A stretch of DNA of 64,000 nt from NCBI RefSeq assembly GCF_031202305.1, contig NZ_CP101731.1, forward strand, positions 2,728,001-2,792,000, read 5' to 3'. Of the stretch, positions 39,092 to 50,330 are shown in pieces (the stretch's first letter is position 1; each line of letters starts with the position of its first letter). The stretch is from Pelagibacterium sp. 26DY04. GTDB taxonomy: Bacteria; Pseudomonadota; Alphaproteobacteria; Rhizobiales; Devosiaceae. The notes below the pieces were generated by a model. The model was not told where the DNA came from and ran no database searches. It worked only from the letters and a program-made list of their open reading frames with translations. Both the position numbers and the translations under genes were made by a program.

Positions 39092-40083
39092 TGCAGAACC
39101 GAAGCGGGAGCCTCCACGGCTTCCGCTTCGCCCATCTCGGCGGCTTTCGAGGTCACGGCCTCCGGCTTCCGCGCCACGAACAATCGCCCCATCACCGGCT
39201 GGCCGCCATCCTGCCGGATCACCGCCTCGGCGTCCTCGACGATCTCGAACCCGGCATCGGCCAGTGCCCGTTTGATGGCATCGCCATTGTGGGCATAGCG
39301 CAGCGAGGCCTGCAGCATCTGCTCCTCCTCGCCCGCATGGCTCTCCACCGAAAATGCGAACATCCCGCCATCGCGCAACACCCCATGCACGGCGGCAAAG
39401 ATCGGCGGCAGCGCCGGGCAGTACATGAAAACGTCGGCGGCCGTCACCAGATCCGCCATCCGCCCCTCATGCTGCAGAAACGCCAGAAGCTCCCCCTGCT
39501 CGAGGGCGTCATAAAGCCCCTTGCGCGCCGTCTCGCTCACCATGGCCGCCGAAAGGTCAACGCCGGTGAGGTGCGATACGCGCTGGCGCAACCTTTCCCC
39601 CATCAACCCGGTCCCACATCCCAGGTCGATGCCACGCGCAAACCCCTCTATCCCCGCCCGAGCCATCGCCCCCTCGACCAGGCCAGCCAGCCTGCCGGGC
39701 ACCACATAGTCGAGCTTTTGCAGCAGGGCTTCTTCGAAATGGTCGGCATACTGATCGAACAGCGCCTCCACATAGGCGGCCTGAGCTTCGGGCTCCACCT
39801 CCGCGATCCCATGCGCCGCCAGATGCATCTGCGCCCCCAGCGTGCCGGCCGGATCGAGTCCAGCCGCCCGCTGCCAGGCCGCGATGGCGCTCCCCAGCGC
39901 TTCGGCCTTGAGGTGAAACCCGCCCGCCATCATCCATCCCGCCGCCCAGTCGGGCGCATTGGCCAGCGCCTGATCCATCAGGTCCGCAGCGGCGGCGAAA
40001 TCGCCGGCCTCGGCCAGCATCTGCGCATACTGCGCCCGGCGGTCCACGATGAGATCGCCCGAAGACAGGAAGGATGTGGTCAC
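39088..40083 (-). CDS. TPR-containing class I methyltransferase
   Basis: About 331 residues. An N-terminal pair of TPR-like helices (AQYAQMLAEAGDFAAAADLM; GWMMAGGFHLKAEALGSAI) precedes a SAM-binding domain with IDLGCGTGLMGERLR, VDLSAAMV and, later, AADVFMYCPALPP. The target is unknown. I placed the start at GTG 40083 (VTTSFLSSGDL), although a TTG at 40152 with GAGGG upstream would add 23 residues. It is downstream of the threonine aldolase gene on the same strand. Confidence 0.82.
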   Translation of the reverse strand: MTTSFLSSGDLIVDRRAQYAQMLAEAGDFAAAADLMDQALANAPDWAAGWMMAGGFHLKAEALGSAIAAWQRAAGLDPAGTLGAQMHLAAHGIAEVEPEAQAAYVEALFDQYADHFEEALLQKLDYVVPGRLAGLVEGAMARAGIEGFARGIDLGCGTGLMGERLRQRVSHLTGVDLSAAMVSETARKGLYDALEQGELLAFLQHEGRMADLVTAADVFMYCPALPPIFAAVHGVLRDGGMFAFSVESHAGEEEQMLQASLRYAHNGDAIKRALADAGFEIVEDAEAVIRQDGGQPVMGRLFVARKPEAVTSKAAEMGEAEAVEAPASVLH

Positions 40084-40168
40084 GATAGGAGAAGCATCCG
40101 AGGACGCCGGCAGGATTGCCGGCGCGCGGGGAAATGCGCCTCGCGCCGACAAAAATCAAGAGCCCTCG

Positions 40169-41191
40169 TCAGGCCGCCGCAAAAAATCTCGCGGCCGCAT
40201 CGAGTGCTGCGTCGATCGCCTCGTCGCCGATATCCTTGTGCGTCACCCAGCGCTGCTGGCCATAACGCCCCGAAACGGCGATCCCTGCAGCGGCCATATG
40301 GTCGGCAAACCGCTCGCCGATGGCCGGATCGGTCCGCAAGAAGAAGATATTGGTCTGGGGCAGTTCCACATCGAGCCCATCATGGCGCGCCAGCCCTTCG
40401 GCCAGCCGCCGCGCGCGGGCATGGTCCTCGGCCAGCCGTTCGACGTTGTTCTCGAGCGCATAAAGTCCCGCCGCCGCGATGATCCCCGCCTGCCGCATGC
40501 CGCCGCCCACCATCTTGCGCAGTCGCCGCGCCTTGGCGATGAACTCCGGGCTCCCCACCAGCACCGATCCCACCGGCGCTCCAAGCCCCTTGGAAAGGCA
40601 CACCGAAACAGTGTCGAACGCGGCGGCCAATTCCTTGGCGCTGCGATTGGAGGCCACTGCCGCATTGAAAATCCGCGCGCCGTCGAGATGCGTCGCCAGC
40701 CCTGCCTGTCGGGCCAACGCCGTAGCTTCCTCCACATAGGTCTGCGGCAGCACCTTGCCGCCGATGGTGTTTTCCAGCGCCAGCAGGCGTGTCCGCGCGA
40801 AATGGATATCGTCGGGCTTGATCGCCGCGGCGATCTTGTCGAGCGGCAGCGATCCGTCCGGAGCGTTTTCGATCGGCTGTGGCTGGATCGAGCCGAGCAC
40901 CGCCGCCCCGCCAGCCTCGAACTTATAGGCATGGGCCTCCTGCCCGGCGATATATTCCTCGCCGCGCTCGCAATGGCTCATCAGCGCAAGAAGGTTCGAT
41001 TGCGTCCCCGAGGGCACGAACATCCCCGCCGCCTTGCCGGTCATGTCCGCGACCCTGGCTTCCAGCGCTGCGACGGTTTCATCCTCGCCATAAACATCGT
41101 CGCCCACCGGCGCTTCGGCCATCGCCGCGCGCATGGCCGCATCAGGCCGGGTTACCGTATCGGACCGGAAATCATGAACAATGGTAGCCAT
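40169..41191 (-). CDS. ltaE: Low-specificity L-threonine aldolase
   Basis: PLP enzyme that splits threonine and allo-threonine to glycine and acetaldehyde. The 340-residue protein has [17 protein letters not shown] at the N-terminus, [45 protein letters not shown], and the PLP lysine in [18 protein letters not shown] 41191 has GGGGG 8 bases upstream; an ATG at 41281 would add 30 unlike residues. The inverted repeat at 41269 may regulate it. Confidence 0.93.
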   Translation of the reverse strand: MATIVHDFRSDTVTRPDAAMRAAMAEAPVGDDVYGEDETVAALEARVADMTGKAAGMFVPSGTQSNLLALMSHCERGEEYIAGQEAHAYKFEAGGAAVLGSIQPQPIENAPDGSLPLDKIAAAIKPDDIHFARTRLLALENTIGGKVLPQTYVEEATALARQAGLATHLDGARIFNAAVASNRSAKELAAAFDTVSVCLSKGLGAPVGSVLVGSPEFIAKARRLRKMVGGGMRQAGIIAAAGLYALENNVERLAEDHARARRLAEGLARHDGLDVELPQTNIFFLRTDPAIGERFADHMAAAGIAVSGRYGQQRWVTHKDIGDEAIDAALDAAARFFAAA

Positions 41192-41268
41192 CGTGCCCCC
41201 GCTCAATTGGAAAACGCCGCCGATCCATACCGCTTTGCCCCGTCCCCGCCAACGGGCGGACGGACAGT

Positions 41269-41290
41269 TCCATTTGTCCACCCAAATGGA
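41269..41290 (-). promoter_or_regulatory. Inverted repeat upstream of ltaE
   Basis: TCCATTTG-TCCACC-CAAATGGA, 8-bp perfect arms, 78 bases before the ltaE start. A GntR/MocR-type operator is possible. The bases beyond, 41291-41600, hold AT-rich stretches (including TTTTTTT near 41402-41409) and the cold-shock gene's leader; I see no gene. Confidence 0.5.
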
Positions 41291-41600
41291 CGTAATACTG
41301 TAGAACGGCAGCCGATCGGCGCCTCAAAGGTCTGCAATACTGACATGTTAGACCATCAGGCGCCATGCCGCGCCCTCTACTACAGTGTTACGGCCGCCGG
41401 AATTTTTTTGAACGCCGCAAAACTCGCACCGTCTTGAATATTTCCACTGTTTCTTTTAAAAAAACGGGATCGAAATTGCGGCCGACCGATCTAGCCGTGC
41501 GTTTTTCGCGCCTGCTGACGTCCTGAACCAAGACTTCGATATACCAGGGGGGAAGGCGACTTTTCCCATTTGAGACAGCACGACGTGAAAGGGACACGCC

Positions 41601-41813
41601 ATGGCAACCGGCACTGTCAAATGGTTCAACACTCAGAAGGGTTACGGCTTCATCCAGCCCGACGAGGGTGGGGCGGACGTTTTCGTCCACATCTCCGCCG
41701 TTCAGAATTCCGGCATGACCCAGCTCGATGAAGGCCAGAAGATTTCCTACGAGATCGTCAAGGACAAGCGCACCGGTAAATCGGCTGCCGGCAATCTTGC
41801 CGCCAGCGACTGA
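41601..41813 (+). CDS. Cold-shock domain protein (CspA family)
   Basis: A 70-residue single-strand nucleic-acid binder: [20 protein letters not shown] (RNP1), [10 protein letters not shown] (RNP2), and the C-terminal [18 protein letters not shown]. It acts as an RNA chaperone; cold induction cannot be read from the sequence. GAAAGGGAC precedes the ATG. A long 5' leader is likely, as usual for this family. Confidence 0.95.
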   Translation: MATGTVKWFNTQKGYGFIQPDEGGADVFVHISAVQNSGMTQLDEGQKISYEIVKDKRTGKSAAGNLAASD

Positions 41814-41861
41814 CGGGCACCCGCCAAGAGCTTAAGCCCGGCTCATTGGTCGGGACGGATA

Positions 41862-41898
41862 AAGGGGCGTAGACCGAATTATCGGTTTGCGCCCTCTT
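41862..41898 (+). terminator. Probable terminator of the cold-shock gene
   Basis: AGGGGCG and CGCCCTCT pair in the outer stem and ACCGA/TCGGT in the inner stem, around ATTA. Imperfect. The rest of the spacer to greA (41899-42175) shows no gene; a TAGGAGGG ribosome site ends it. Confidence 0.5.
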
Positions 41899-42175
41899 CA
41901 TTTGGGCACTTGCAGCCGCCTCGACGCGCCCCATATGTCCCAGGGTGCAGACAGGCGAGCCGGAGGGCGCCCCGCCGATTGAACTTGACCAGCCGGTCAG
42001 GGGCGGGCAACCTCAGGCAAGCAAGTTTCCCCGAAAGCGTGGATCGATTCCGCTGACGTGTGCTCAGCGAGGTTTTCGATTTGCGCTTGAAGGACTTCCA
42101 GGAAAGTGCCCCCACTTCGCTCGGAAGGCCGACTGCATACTGACGTAGCGTTTTACATAGGAGGGATTGGCAGAA

Positions 42176-42649
42176 ATGGACAAGATCCCGATGACCGTGG
42201 CGGGACACGCCGCATTGATAGCAGAACTTCAGCGCCGCACCGGCGAGGATCGCCGCGCGATCATCGACGCGATTTCCGAGGCGCGCGCCCATGGCGACCT
42301 TTCGGAAAACGCCGAATATCACGCCGCCAAGGAGCAGCAGAGCCTCAACGAAGGCCGCATCATGGAGATCGAATCCATGCTGGCCATGGCCGACGTCATC
42401 GACGTCTCCAAGCTTTCCGGCTCGACCGTCAAGTTCGGCGCGACCGTCACGCTGATCGACGAAGACACCGAGGAAGAAAAGACCTACCAGATCGTGGGCG
42501 ATCCCGAAGCCGACGCTTCGGCCGGCCGTATCTCGGTTTCCTCGCCCATCGCCCGCGCCCTGATCGGCAAGTCGGTCGGTGATTCGATCGAAGTCGCCGC
42601 TCCCGGCGGCGCCCGCGGCTACGAAATTCTCAAGGTCGCCTTCATCTAG
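42176..42649 (+). CDS. greA: Transcription elongation factor GreA
   Basis: Rescues backtracked RNA polymerase by stimulating transcript cleavage. The 157-residue product has the N-terminal coiled-coil ([20 protein letters not shown]) with the acidic tip motif [17 protein letters not shown], and the FKBP-like C-terminal domain ([38 protein letters not shown]). GGAGGG lies before ATG 42176. Its TAG stop forms the first bases of repeat copy 2. Confidence 0.97.
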   Translation: MDKIPMTVAGHAALIAELQRRTGEDRRAIIDAISEARAHGDLSENAEYHAAKEQQSLNEGRIMEIESMLAMADVIDVSKLSGSTVKFGATVTLIDEDTEEEKTYQIVGDPEADASAGRISVSSPIARALIGKSVGDSIEVAAPGGARGYEILKVAFI

Positions 42650-42726
42650 AGCGTGTCCAGCAAAAGCATCTCCCCTCGCTTGATCGGGGATGGAAACCGT
42701 TGTGCGGTTCGGACACGCGACAAAAC
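42647..42726. repeat. Dispersed palindromic repeat, copy 2 of 3
   Basis: Same element as at 18263 and 56695: GCGTGTCC/GGACACGC outer arms with CCGTTGTGCGG and CGGGGATGGAAA inside. It starts at the greA stop codon. The inner CCCCTC/CGGGGA stem is degenerate here. Confidence 0.85.
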
Positions 42727-42740
42727 AAAGGGTTGGAGCC

Positions 42741-42765
42741 CAGGATTTGATTCATTCAAATCCTG
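42741..42765. repeat. Hairpin CAGGATTTGA/TCAAATCCTG
   Basis: A 10-bp perfect stem with loop TTCAT, 15 bases after repeat copy 2. A similar GATTTGATT palindrome follows copy 3, so it is part of the same composite unit. Confidence 0.65.
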
Positions 42766-42815
42766 CACGGCCCTAAGCCCTGCTGGGAGCTACTCCAGGA
42801 GTGCCGCATCCTTAA

Positions 42816-42860
42816 CCCTCTCCCTTGGGGGAGAGGGTGGCCGGCAGGCCGGTGAGGGGG
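42816..42860. repeat. REP-like palindrome
   Basis: CCCTCTCCC-TTGG-GGGAGAGGG, followed by GGCCGGCAGGCCGGTGAGGGGG. Same class as the array at 50331-50997. With the two repeats before it, this fills most of the 375-base spacer between greA and trxB. Confidence 0.75.
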
Positions 42861-43024
42861 CCTTGCCAGGGGCGATTTCGTCTCGAATTCCCTCAGGCCC
42901 TCCCCTTTGGTGCAATTTCGCCGCAGCATGGCTGGTTTTCCCCCGGCAAATGGCGTCTGCGCTTGTAACCGGGTCGGGCCGTGCCATATTTGGTGCCGAG
43001 ATAAATTTGATCGGCACGACCTTC

Positions 43025-43975
<951 letters not shown>

Positions 43976-44055
43976 CAGGCGACGAGGATTTTTGACTTAT
44001 AGCCGTCCGCGGAAATCCTCTCCGCGAACGGCATTCAAAGAGGGGACATCGGGGG

Positions 44056-44949
44056 ATGCTGGATTGGGACAAGCTGCGCATATTCCATGTCGCCGCCGAG
44101 TCGGGGAGCTTTACGCATTCGGCTGAAAAGCTCGGCATGTCGCAATCGGCCGTTTCCCGCCAGATTTCCGCGCTCGAGGAAGATCTGGGCTTAAAGCTCT
44201 TCATCCGCCACGCCCGGGGCCTGGTGCTCACCGAAGTGGGCGAGCAGCTTTTCCGCACGGCCCACCGCATGGCCTGGGAGCTGCAATCGGTGCAGGCGCA
44301 GATGACCGAAAGCCAGGATGTGCCCACCGGCCCGCTCCTGGTCACCACCACCGTGGGTTTCGGCTCCACCTGGCTCACCAAGCGCATCCACGAATTCGTG
44401 ACGCTTTATCCCACCATTCAGCTCGAAATCAAACTCAACGACGCCGAGCTGGACCTGGCCATGCGCGAGGCCGACGTCGCCATCCGCCTGCATCGGCCCA
44501 ACCAGTCCGAAATGATCCAGCGCAAGCTGTTCACGGTGCACAACCACATCTATGCGGCAGAGAGCTATCTTGAAGAGTACGGCGCGCCCCAAAGCATCGA
44601 AGATCTCGACGACCACAAGATCGTCAGCTTCGGCGAGCCCTCCCCCTCTTACCTTGGCGACGTCAACTTCCTCGAACGGATCGGCCGCCCGGACAATTCC
44701 CCGCGCCGGGCGACGCTGCGGGTCAACGCCATCTACGGCATGATGCAGGCCTGCCGGCAGGGCATCGGCATCGCCATGCTGCCAGATTACGTCACCGAGG
44801 AAGAACCCAGGCTCAAGCGCATCCTCACCGATTTGACGCTGCCTGAATACGAAACCTATTTCGTCTATCCGCCGGCGCTGAAAAGCTCCAAACGCGTTGG
44901 CGTGTTCCGCGACTTCCTTGTCGAAAAGGCCCGCGACTGGCAGTTCTAA
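44056..44949 (+). CDS. lsrB: LysR-type regulator, LsrB/VtlR-like
   Basis: A 297-residue LysR protein with winged helix (LDWDKLRIFHVAAESGSFTH; LGMSQSAVSRQISALEEDLG) and an effector domain. Order next to trxB and the N-terminal sequence fit the rhizobial LsrB/VtlR regulators, which control redox, lipopolysaccharide and symbiosis or virulence genes. In Sinorhizobium LsrB, cysteines are reported to take part in redox sensing; here only one Cys is present, near residue 233. The gene starts 80 bases after trxB and may share its transcript. Confidence 0.87.
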   Translation: MLDWDKLRIFHVAAESGSFTHSAEKLGMSQSAVSRQISALEEDLGLKLFIRHARGLVLTEVGEQLFRTAHRMAWELQSVQAQMTESQDVPTGPLLVTTTVGFGSTWLTKRIHEFVTLYPTIQLEIKLNDAELDLAMREADVAIRLHRPNQSEMIQRKLFTVHNHIYAAESYLEEYGAPQSIEDLDDHKIVSFGEPSPSYLGDVNFLERIGRPDNSPRRATLRVNAIYGMMQACRQGIGIAMLPDYVTEEEPRLKRILTDLTLPEYETYFVYPPALKSSKRVGVFRDFLVEKARDWQF

Positions 44950-45021
44950 CCCGCGGTCAAAGCCAAGCATGCGCGGCCGGCAGGGACCGGGATCGGCAAG
45001 GATCCCGGCCCGCTGGCTCCC

Positions 45022-46053
45022 TCAGGCCGCCGCCCGTTCGCCGCTGCGCCGGCGCCGGAGTTCGGGTTCAACCAGAGCCGGCGGAGCGTAATTGGCCTCG
45101 TTGGGGGCTAGGTCCATGCCGGGAGGCACGATCTCGTCGATCCGATTGAGAATCTCGTCGCTGAGCTGCACCTCGGCGCCGGCCAGAAGATCATCGAGAT
45201 GCTGCATGGTTCGCGGCCCGATGATGGCCGAGGTGACCGCCGGATGGGACGTAACGAACCCCAGCGCCATGTGAATGAGCGACAATCCGTTTTCCTCGGC
45301 CAGCGCGATAAGCTGTTCGATCACCTCCAGGCTGGCTTCGTCGGAGAACAGCTTCTTGAAGTAAGGCGCGCGCGGCGAGTCGGGCGTGGGCTGCCCCTTG
45401 CGGTATTTGCCGGTGAGCATCCCCTTCGCCAGCGGGCTCCAGACCATCACACCCATGCCGTAGCGCTGGCAGGTGGGCAGCATGTCGCGCTCGATGCCGC
45501 GATTGAGGATGGAGTAAGGCGGCTGCTCCGTTCGGAACCGGGCTAGGCCCCGGCGCTCGGACACCCATTGCGCCTCCACGATCTCCGAGACGGGAAACGT
45601 CGATGTACCGATCGCCCGGATCTTGCCGGCGCGCATCAGGTCCGTCAGTGCCGAAAGCGTCTCTTCGATGTCAGTATCCGGCGTCGGCCTGTGCACTTGG
45701 TAGATGTCGATGTAATCGGTGCCCAGGCGACGCAGCGAATCCTCGACGGCGCGGGTGATCCAGCGGCGCGATGTTCCCTGCATATTGGGGTCCTCGCCCA
45801 TGGGACCGAAGAACTTGGTGGCCAGCACCACATTGTCGCGCCGCCCTTTGAGCGCCTTGCCCAGGATCTCCTCGGATTCCCCGGCGCTGTAGCGGTCGGC
45901 GGTGTCGACGAAGTTGATTCCGGCGTCGAGAGCCTTGTGGATGATGCGGGCGCATTCCTCATGGTCGGGGTTGCCGATCGAGCCGAACATCATGGCGCCC
46001 AGGCAATAGGGGCTGACCTTGATCCCGGTCCTGCCGAGTGGACGATATTGCAT
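45022..46053 (-). CDS. Aldo/keto reductase
   Basis: A 343-residue NADPH-dependent reductase (YghZ/Tas-like branch). It has MQYRPLGRTGIKVSPYCLGA, FVDTADRYSAGESEEILGKA (catalytic Asp/Tyr region), NVVLATKFFGPMGEDPN (catalytic Lys), and the coenzyme-binding SHPAVTSAIIGPRTMQHLDD near the C-terminus. Substrate unknown. ATG 46053 has AAGGA 11 bases upstream. It is divergent from the TetR gene with two shared operators between. Confidence 0.9.
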   Translation of the reverse strand: MQYRPLGRTGIKVSPYCLGAMMFGSIGNPDHEECARIIHKALDAGINFVDTADRYSAGESEEILGKALKGRRDNVVLATKFFGPMGEDPNMQGTSRRWITRAVEDSLRRLGTDYIDIYQVHRPTPDTDIEETLSALTDLMRAGKIRAIGTSTFPVSEIVEAQWVSERRGLARFRTEQPPYSILNRGIERDMLPTCQRYGMGVMVWSPLAKGMLTGKYRKGQPTPDSPRAPYFKKLFSDEASLEVIEQLIALAEENGLSLIHMALGFVTSHPAVTSAIIGPRTMQHLDDLLAGAEVQLSDEILNRIDEIVPPGMDLAPNEANYAPPALVEPELRRRRSGERAAA

Positions 46054-46099
46054 GTCATAGTCCTTTCCGAAGTGGTCAATGCCGTTCCAGCGTGCTAAA

Positions 46100-46137
46100 C
46101 GGAACGACATTCCGATTTAATACGGAACAATGTTCCG
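46100..46137. promoter_or_regulatory. Two TetR operators between divergent genes
   Basis: CGGAACGACATTCCG (46100-46114) and CGGAACAATGTTCCG (46123-46137) are near-identical palindromes 23 bases apart, about two helical turns. This is a typical arrangement for a TetR repressor controlling itself and the divergent reductase. Confidence 0.85.
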
Positions 46138-46159
46138 TTTAGCAAGAGGTGCGTTCAAT

Positions 46160-46747
46160 TTGCCTGAGCCGAAACTGGAAAAGCCGGTCCGCGCCGATGC
46201 GCGGCGCAGCGTCAACGCGTTGCTCGACGCCGCGCTGGAGGTCTTTGCGACCTCCGGCGTCGACGCCCCGGTGCGCGACATCGCGGAAAAGGCGGGCGTG
46301 GGCGTGGGCACGCTCTACAGGCACTTCCCGCAGCGGTCCGACCTGATCGTCGCGGTGTTCCGCAAGGAGGTGGACGCCTGCGCCGCCGCTGCTTCGGCCT
46401 TTGCCACCCAGTATGAGCCGGCAGAGGCACTGGATCGCTGGCTGGAGCGGTTCATCGCGTTCGTCGCGGCCAAGCGTGGTCTGTCCGCGGCCCTGCATTC
46501 GGGCGATTCAGCCTACGAGGCCCTGCCCACCTATCTGATGGAACGCCTTGCCCCCGCCGCGTCCGGCCTGCTCAAGGCGGCAGAAGCTGCGGGCAAAGTC
46601 CGGCCGGACGTCCAGCCGGCCGACCTCCTGATGGGGATTGCGCATCTCTGCTCGCCGGACGGCAAGGGCGGCATCACGGAAGACTCCCGACGCATGGTGA
46701 ACCTGCTGATCGACGGGCTCCGCTATCGAGGCCCGAACCAGCCCTGA
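46160..46747 (+). CDS. TetR family transcriptional regulator
   Basis: 195 residues if the TTG at 46160 is used. The N-terminal HTH is ALLDAALEVFATSGVDAPVR, IAEKAGVGVGTLYRHFPQRS; the helical ligand domain follows. I prefer TTG 46160 because AGAGGT lies 8 bases upstream. The in-frame ATG at 46130 sits inside an operator. It probably represses itself and the divergent aldo/keto reductase; the inducer is unknown. Confidence 0.87.
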   Translation: MPEPKLEKPVRADARRSVNALLDAALEVFATSGVDAPVRDIAEKAGVGVGTLYRHFPQRSDLIVAVFRKEVDACAAAASAFATQYEPAEALDRWLERFIAFVAAKRGLSAALHSGDSAYEALPTYLMERLAPAASGLLKAAEAAGKVRPDVQPADLLMGIAHLCSPDGKGGITEDSRRMVNLLIDGLRYRGPNQP

Positions 46748-47010
46748 GCGCCCGTGCAGGCGCAAGCATACCCTTACCCTTCCGAACGCGGCACGATTCG
46801 AGCAGATCGAAAGCGCAAGTCCCACCCGTCCATTGTCGTTTTTAACCGTCGTTGGAGCCGCCCTCAGGCTTTCCGCAGGCTCTGAGTAAAAAAATTTTGG
46901 TAGCCGGTGGCCCACCCTGCATACAGAATAATGCAACAAAAACAGCCACTTTGCCCTCAAGATAGGCAGAGATATGCAATTTCTGCATAGCTGGCATAAC
47001 CGGAACAGGG
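46748..47010. other. Intergenic stretch before the sRNA cluster
   Basis: No gene seen. It includes AAAAAAATTTT near 46889-46899 and AT-rich sequence with GCATAGCTGGCATAA near 46985, a word that recurs in variant form upstream of sRNA 2 and sRNA 3. Confidence 0.4.
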
Positions 47011-47045
47011 TTGTCGCAACCCGGCTGAAACTCTACCTACCCGCC

Positions 47046-47157
47046 AGACATTGCGCGTCTTTCCTCCTCCCTTTGGGCGCGTTTGATGTTCCCTCCTAAC
47101 GAGAAGCTTGCTTCTCGTCCTGGGCCCCGCTCTCCCCTCGAGCGGGGCTTTTTTTTG
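47046..47157 (+). ncRNA. CCTCCTCCC-motif small RNA 1 (ar14/cuckoo type)
   Basis: Candidate promoter TTGTCG (47011-47016), 17 bases, TACCTA (47034-47039). The RNA carries CCTCCTCCC at 47063 in a loop and CCTCCT at 47092 in a small GTT/AAC loop. A CGAGAAGC/GCTTCTCG hairpin follows, and the strong terminator is GCCCCGCT/AGCGGGGC plus eight T (47124-47156). The exposed motif mimics the anti-Shine-Dalgarno sequence, as in the rhizobial ar14 and cuckoo RNA families. The 5' end is estimated. Confidence 0.8.
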
Positions 47158-47278
47158 CCTTGCCGACGGGCGGTGCCCACTGCTTGTGCATGGCGGCTCC
47201 TGGCACTTGCATCCAGCGCATAGCTGCCATGCCGTAAGACGACTTGAGAAGTCGTGATTAGGGTGGCATATACGCATC

Positions 47279-47461
47279 GTCAACGACGCGACGCGCCCTT
47301 CCTCCTCCTCCCAGGGCCCCTTGCGAGTTGGCAGCAGAGCGGGAAAGGTTCCTCCTCCTCCCTCCTTGACCGCTCCTAGGCCGTAATTCGATTCCTCCTC
47401 CCTCGAATGCGGCCGAAGGTTCAGAGGCTTCACCGAATTTCGGTGAAGCCTCTTTTCTTTT
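47279..47461 (+). ncRNA. CCTCCTCCC-motif small RNA 2
   Basis: Three hairpins present CCTCCTCCTCCC or CCTCCTCCC in their loops: GCCCT/AGGGC at 47296-47317, GAGCGG/CCGCTC near 47337-47376, and ATTCGA/TCGAAT near 47386-47408 within GGCCG/CGGCC. The terminator AGAGGCTTCACCGA with its complement and TTTTCTTTT lies at 47423-47461. CATATA (47267-47272) is a candidate -10, and ACGACTT-GAG-AAGTCGT (47239-47255) is an inverted repeat over the -35. First hairpin nearly identical to that of sRNA 3. Confidence 0.85.
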
Positions 47462-47622
47462 CCGGCGACAGTTCAAGCGTCCCGGACGCAGCGGAACCGC
47501 CACAGCCGCGCCGCCTCCAATCCATGCCTACGTTTTAATCATCACACCCAACCTGCCTAATGCATGGCAGCTATGCGGTTTTGCGCATTGTTGCGGGGAA
47601 CGAGGCAGCGCATATTGTCATT

Positions 47623-47817
47623 GTCGATGAGCGACGCGCCCTCTCCTCCTCCCAGGGCCCCTCGCTTTAGACACCCGAGCGGACGATGTATCCTCCTCCC
47701 ACGTCTCCGCTCAACCCGATCCGCGCCGTCTCCTCCTCCCTCGGCCGGGTCGTAAACTGAGAGATTTGGGTTCTACCCGATCAAAGGCTCCGTCTTCCGA
47801 CGGAGCCTCTTTTTTTG
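47623..47817 (+). ncRNA. CCTCCTCCC-motif small RNA 3
   Basis: Three loops with CCTCCTCCC (47645, 47692, 47732), each enclosed by a stem (GCCCT/AGGGC; AGCGGA/TCCGCT; GCCG/CGGC). The terminator is AGGCTCCGTC-TTCC-GACGGAGCCT followed by CTTTTTTT (47785-47816). CATATT (47611-47616) is the candidate -10. The GACGCGCCCT...CCTCCTCCCAGGGCCCCT block is shared with sRNA 2, indicating tandem duplication. Confidence 0.85.
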
Positions 47818-47865
47818 CTTTGCCATCGTGATTATAACTAAGGTTAGAACTTAGGAGAGCAGGTC

Positions 47866-48089
47866 ATGACCAAGCTCAAGGTACGCTCGATCGGCAATTC
47901 CCTGGGGGTTATCCTTCCCAAGGACGCGCTATCCCAGTTGCATGTGGGCGATGGCGATACGCTGTATCTGACGACCGCCCCCGACGGCGCGATGCGCCTT
48001 ACCGCATATGATCCCCAGTTCGAAGATCAGATGCAGGCAGCGCGCAAGGGCATGGCCAAATACCGCAACGCCTTGCGCGAACTGGCGAA

Positions 48090-48093
<4 letters not shown>
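47866..48093 (+). CDS. AbrB/MazE-type antitoxin
   Basis: A 75-residue swapped-hairpin DNA-binding protein: KLKVRSIGNSLGVILPKDAL, LHVGDGDTLYLTTAPDGAMRL, then a C-terminal toxin-binding helix. Paired with the Doc-like gene by a 4-base overlap (ATGA). CTAAG...CTTAG upstream (within 47840-47856) is a candidate operator. Doc is more often paired with Phd; this is the alternative AbrB partner. Confidence 0.85.
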
Positions 48094-49701
<1,608 letters not shown>

Positions 49702-49848
49702 TCAAAGCTATAGCCGCCCTCCGCTCCGCCCGCCACTCGCTTTGAGCATTTGCGCGTCCGCATCATCCGAAAGTCGACCATTTCCCCCGCTTGTGCGTTA
49801 GATTGTCGCAAGGCAAGCTCATTGCACAAGCTTGAGGAGATGACCGCA

Positions 49849-50274
49849 ATGTTTGTTGAATCGATCCTGGCCACCAAGGGCTCTTCGGTCGTGACCGTTC
49901 CCTCGCACACCACCATCGGCGATCTCATCGCCGAACTGGCCCGGCACAATATCGGCGCCGTCGTCGTGCTCGATGAGGGCAAGGTGAGCGGCATCATTTC
50001 CGAGCGCGACATCGTCCGCCATCTGGCCGGCAGCGCCGAGGGCTTCCGCTCCAAGCCGGTGTCCACCCTCATGACCCGCTCGCCCCAGACCTGCTCCCGG
50101 TCCGATACTCTTGAAGACGTGATGAACAAGATGACCCGCGGCCGCTTCCGCCACCTGCCGGTCGTCGAGAACGGCGAACTCGTCGGCATCATCTCCATCG
50201 GCGACGTGGTCAAGCGCAAGATCGAGGAAGTCGAACACGAAGCCGGCGTGCTCCGCGAATATATCGCAAGCTGA
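49849..50274 (+). CDS. Protein with two CBS domains
   Basis: A 141-residue Bateman-module protein. CBS 1: VTVPSHTTIGDLIAELARHN and GAVVVLDEGKVSGIISERDI; CBS 2: TCSRSDTLEDVMNKMTRGRF, RHLPVVENGELVGIISIGDV. Such free CBS pairs bind adenine nucleotides or NAD and are usually regulatory; the partner is unknown. GAGGAG sits 8 bases before ATG 49849. Confidence 0.9.
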   Translation: MFVESILATKGSSVVTVPSHTTIGDLIAELARHNIGAVVVLDEGKVSGIISERDIVRHLAGSAEGFRSKPVSTLMTRSPQTCSRSDTLEDVMNKMTRGRFRHLPVVENGELVGIISIGDVVKRKIEEVEHEAGVLREYIAS

Positions 50275-50330
50275 TCGCACACCGCCTCCGCCCGCCACAG
50301 CCCTCCACAAACACCTCACCAGATCACCAC

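Noticed and set aside
47240..47760. CRISPR-like repetition from recurrent CCTCCTCCC
   Set aside because: The units are short, unevenly spaced, lie in hairpin loops and end in terminators; there are no spacers or cas genes.
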